This document shows positions 63,743 through 64,000 of a DNA stretch of 64,000 bases, piece by piece (position 1 is the stretch's first letter; the number at the start of each line of letters is the position of its first letter). The position numbers and the translations under genes are program-made. Location of the stretch: NCBI RefSeq assembly GCF_003602235.1, contig NZ_QZVS01000093.1, positions 1 through 64,000 on the forward strand, read 5' to 3'. Origin of the DNA: Cryobacterium melibiosiphilum (GTDB taxonomy: Bacteria > Actinomycetota > Actinomycetes > Actinomycetales > Microbacteriaceae). The notes beneath the pieces were generated by a model, which worked only from the letters and a program-made list of their open reading frames with translations, made no database searches and was not told where the DNA came from.

Positions 63743-64000
63743 GTGAGTACCGACACAACGGTCACCTGGTTGACCCAGCAAGCATATGACCGCCTCGCTG
63801 CGGAACTGGATACCCTGAGCAACTTCGGTCGCATCGACATCGCGAAGAAGATCGAGTCCGCCCGCGAAGAAGGCGATCTCAAAGAGAACTCCGGCTATCA
63901 CGCGGCGAAAGAAGAGCAGGGCAAGATGGAGGCGCGGATCCGCACGCTCACCGTGCTGCTGCGCAATGCCGAGGTCGGCCATGCCCCCGAGAGCAACGGA
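63743..64000 (+). CDS. greA: Transcription elongation factor GreA (5' part)
   Basis: GTG at 63743 follows GGAGGAG by seven bases. The 86 codons to the window edge encode the N-terminal coiled coil of Gre[18 protein letters not shown], then [24 protein letters not shown] with the acidic tip residues that enter the RNA polymerase secondary channel, and the start of the linker. It rescues backtracked polymerase by stimulating transcript cleavage. The C-terminal domain lies outside the window. Confidence 0.95.
   Translation, partial: MSTDTTVTWLTQQAYDRLAAELDTLSNFGRIDIAKKIESAREEGDLKENSGYHAAKEEQGKMEARIRTLTVLLRNAEVGHAPESNG

Overview
The window is high-GC DNA (roughly two thirds G+C by eye) with the gene content of an actinobacterium, most likely a member of the Microbacteriaceae (Cryobacterium-like). 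Supporting markers are a mycothiol conjugate amidase next to a DUF4307 gene and greA, a DUF4245 gene after xseAB, a Ddn-like deazaflavin-type protein, a PIN-PhoH protein and frequent GTG/TTG starts. I see no rRNA, tRNA, CRISPR array, insertion sequence or prophage. This is a chromosomal region of housekeeping genes interleaved with nutrient uptake systems. The assignment is inferred from gene content, not from a search.

Layout. 1-2.4 kb: the 5' part of an unrecognised acidic repeat protein and typA. 2.5-15.2 kb: two tandem, paralogous peptide/nickel-type (family 5) ABC transporter operons on the minus strand, each with a lipoprotein binding protein, two permeases and a fused double ATPase; one operon is interrupted by an opposite-strand PH-domain gene. 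15.5-16.8 kb: a DCC thiol oxidoreductase and a CPBP membrane protein. 16.99-17.30 kb: an unexplained cluster of modular inverted repeats. 17.3-21.9 kb: the glycine cleavage operon gcvT-gcvH-gcvP. 22-29 kb: a LON-domain protein, a truncated LysR protein and a third ABC transporter whose ATPase converges on its permease/binding-protein operon. 29.2-37.4 kb: a large secreted DUF4082 protein, an ABC-F ATPase and a sulfatase coupled to its formylglycine-generating enzyme. 37.4-45.4 kb: small enzymes, an amino acid permease with a universal stress protein, a type II sulfide:quinone reductase-like protein, an SDR and a secreted beta-propeller. 45.6-57.3 kb: core genes ychF, an exonuclease, rmuC, glpX, fba, ispH, xseA-xseB-DUF4245-carbonic anhydrase and fumC. 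57.5-64 kb: PIN-PhoH, uppS with a PLP enzyme, hemolysin III, mca, DUF4307 and the start of greA.

How it fits together. Three separate oligopeptide-type importers suggest a heterotroph scavenging peptides or oligosaccharides. In all three, a perfect hairpin lies between the binding-protein gene and the first permease gene, which would give more binding protein than membrane channel. glpX and fba are divergent neighbours in gluconeogenesis/glycolysis. The sulfatase and its activating enzyme share an overlapping start/stop. Several convergent gene pairs are closed by long perfect inverted repeats that look like two-way terminators.

The least explained signals are non-coding: the 16.99-17.30 kb repeat cluster, a triple-nested inverted repeat at 25.0 kb, a three-copy 17-bp tandem repeat directly upstream of the ABC-F start, and a strong excess of the octamer CGGATGCC on both strands.
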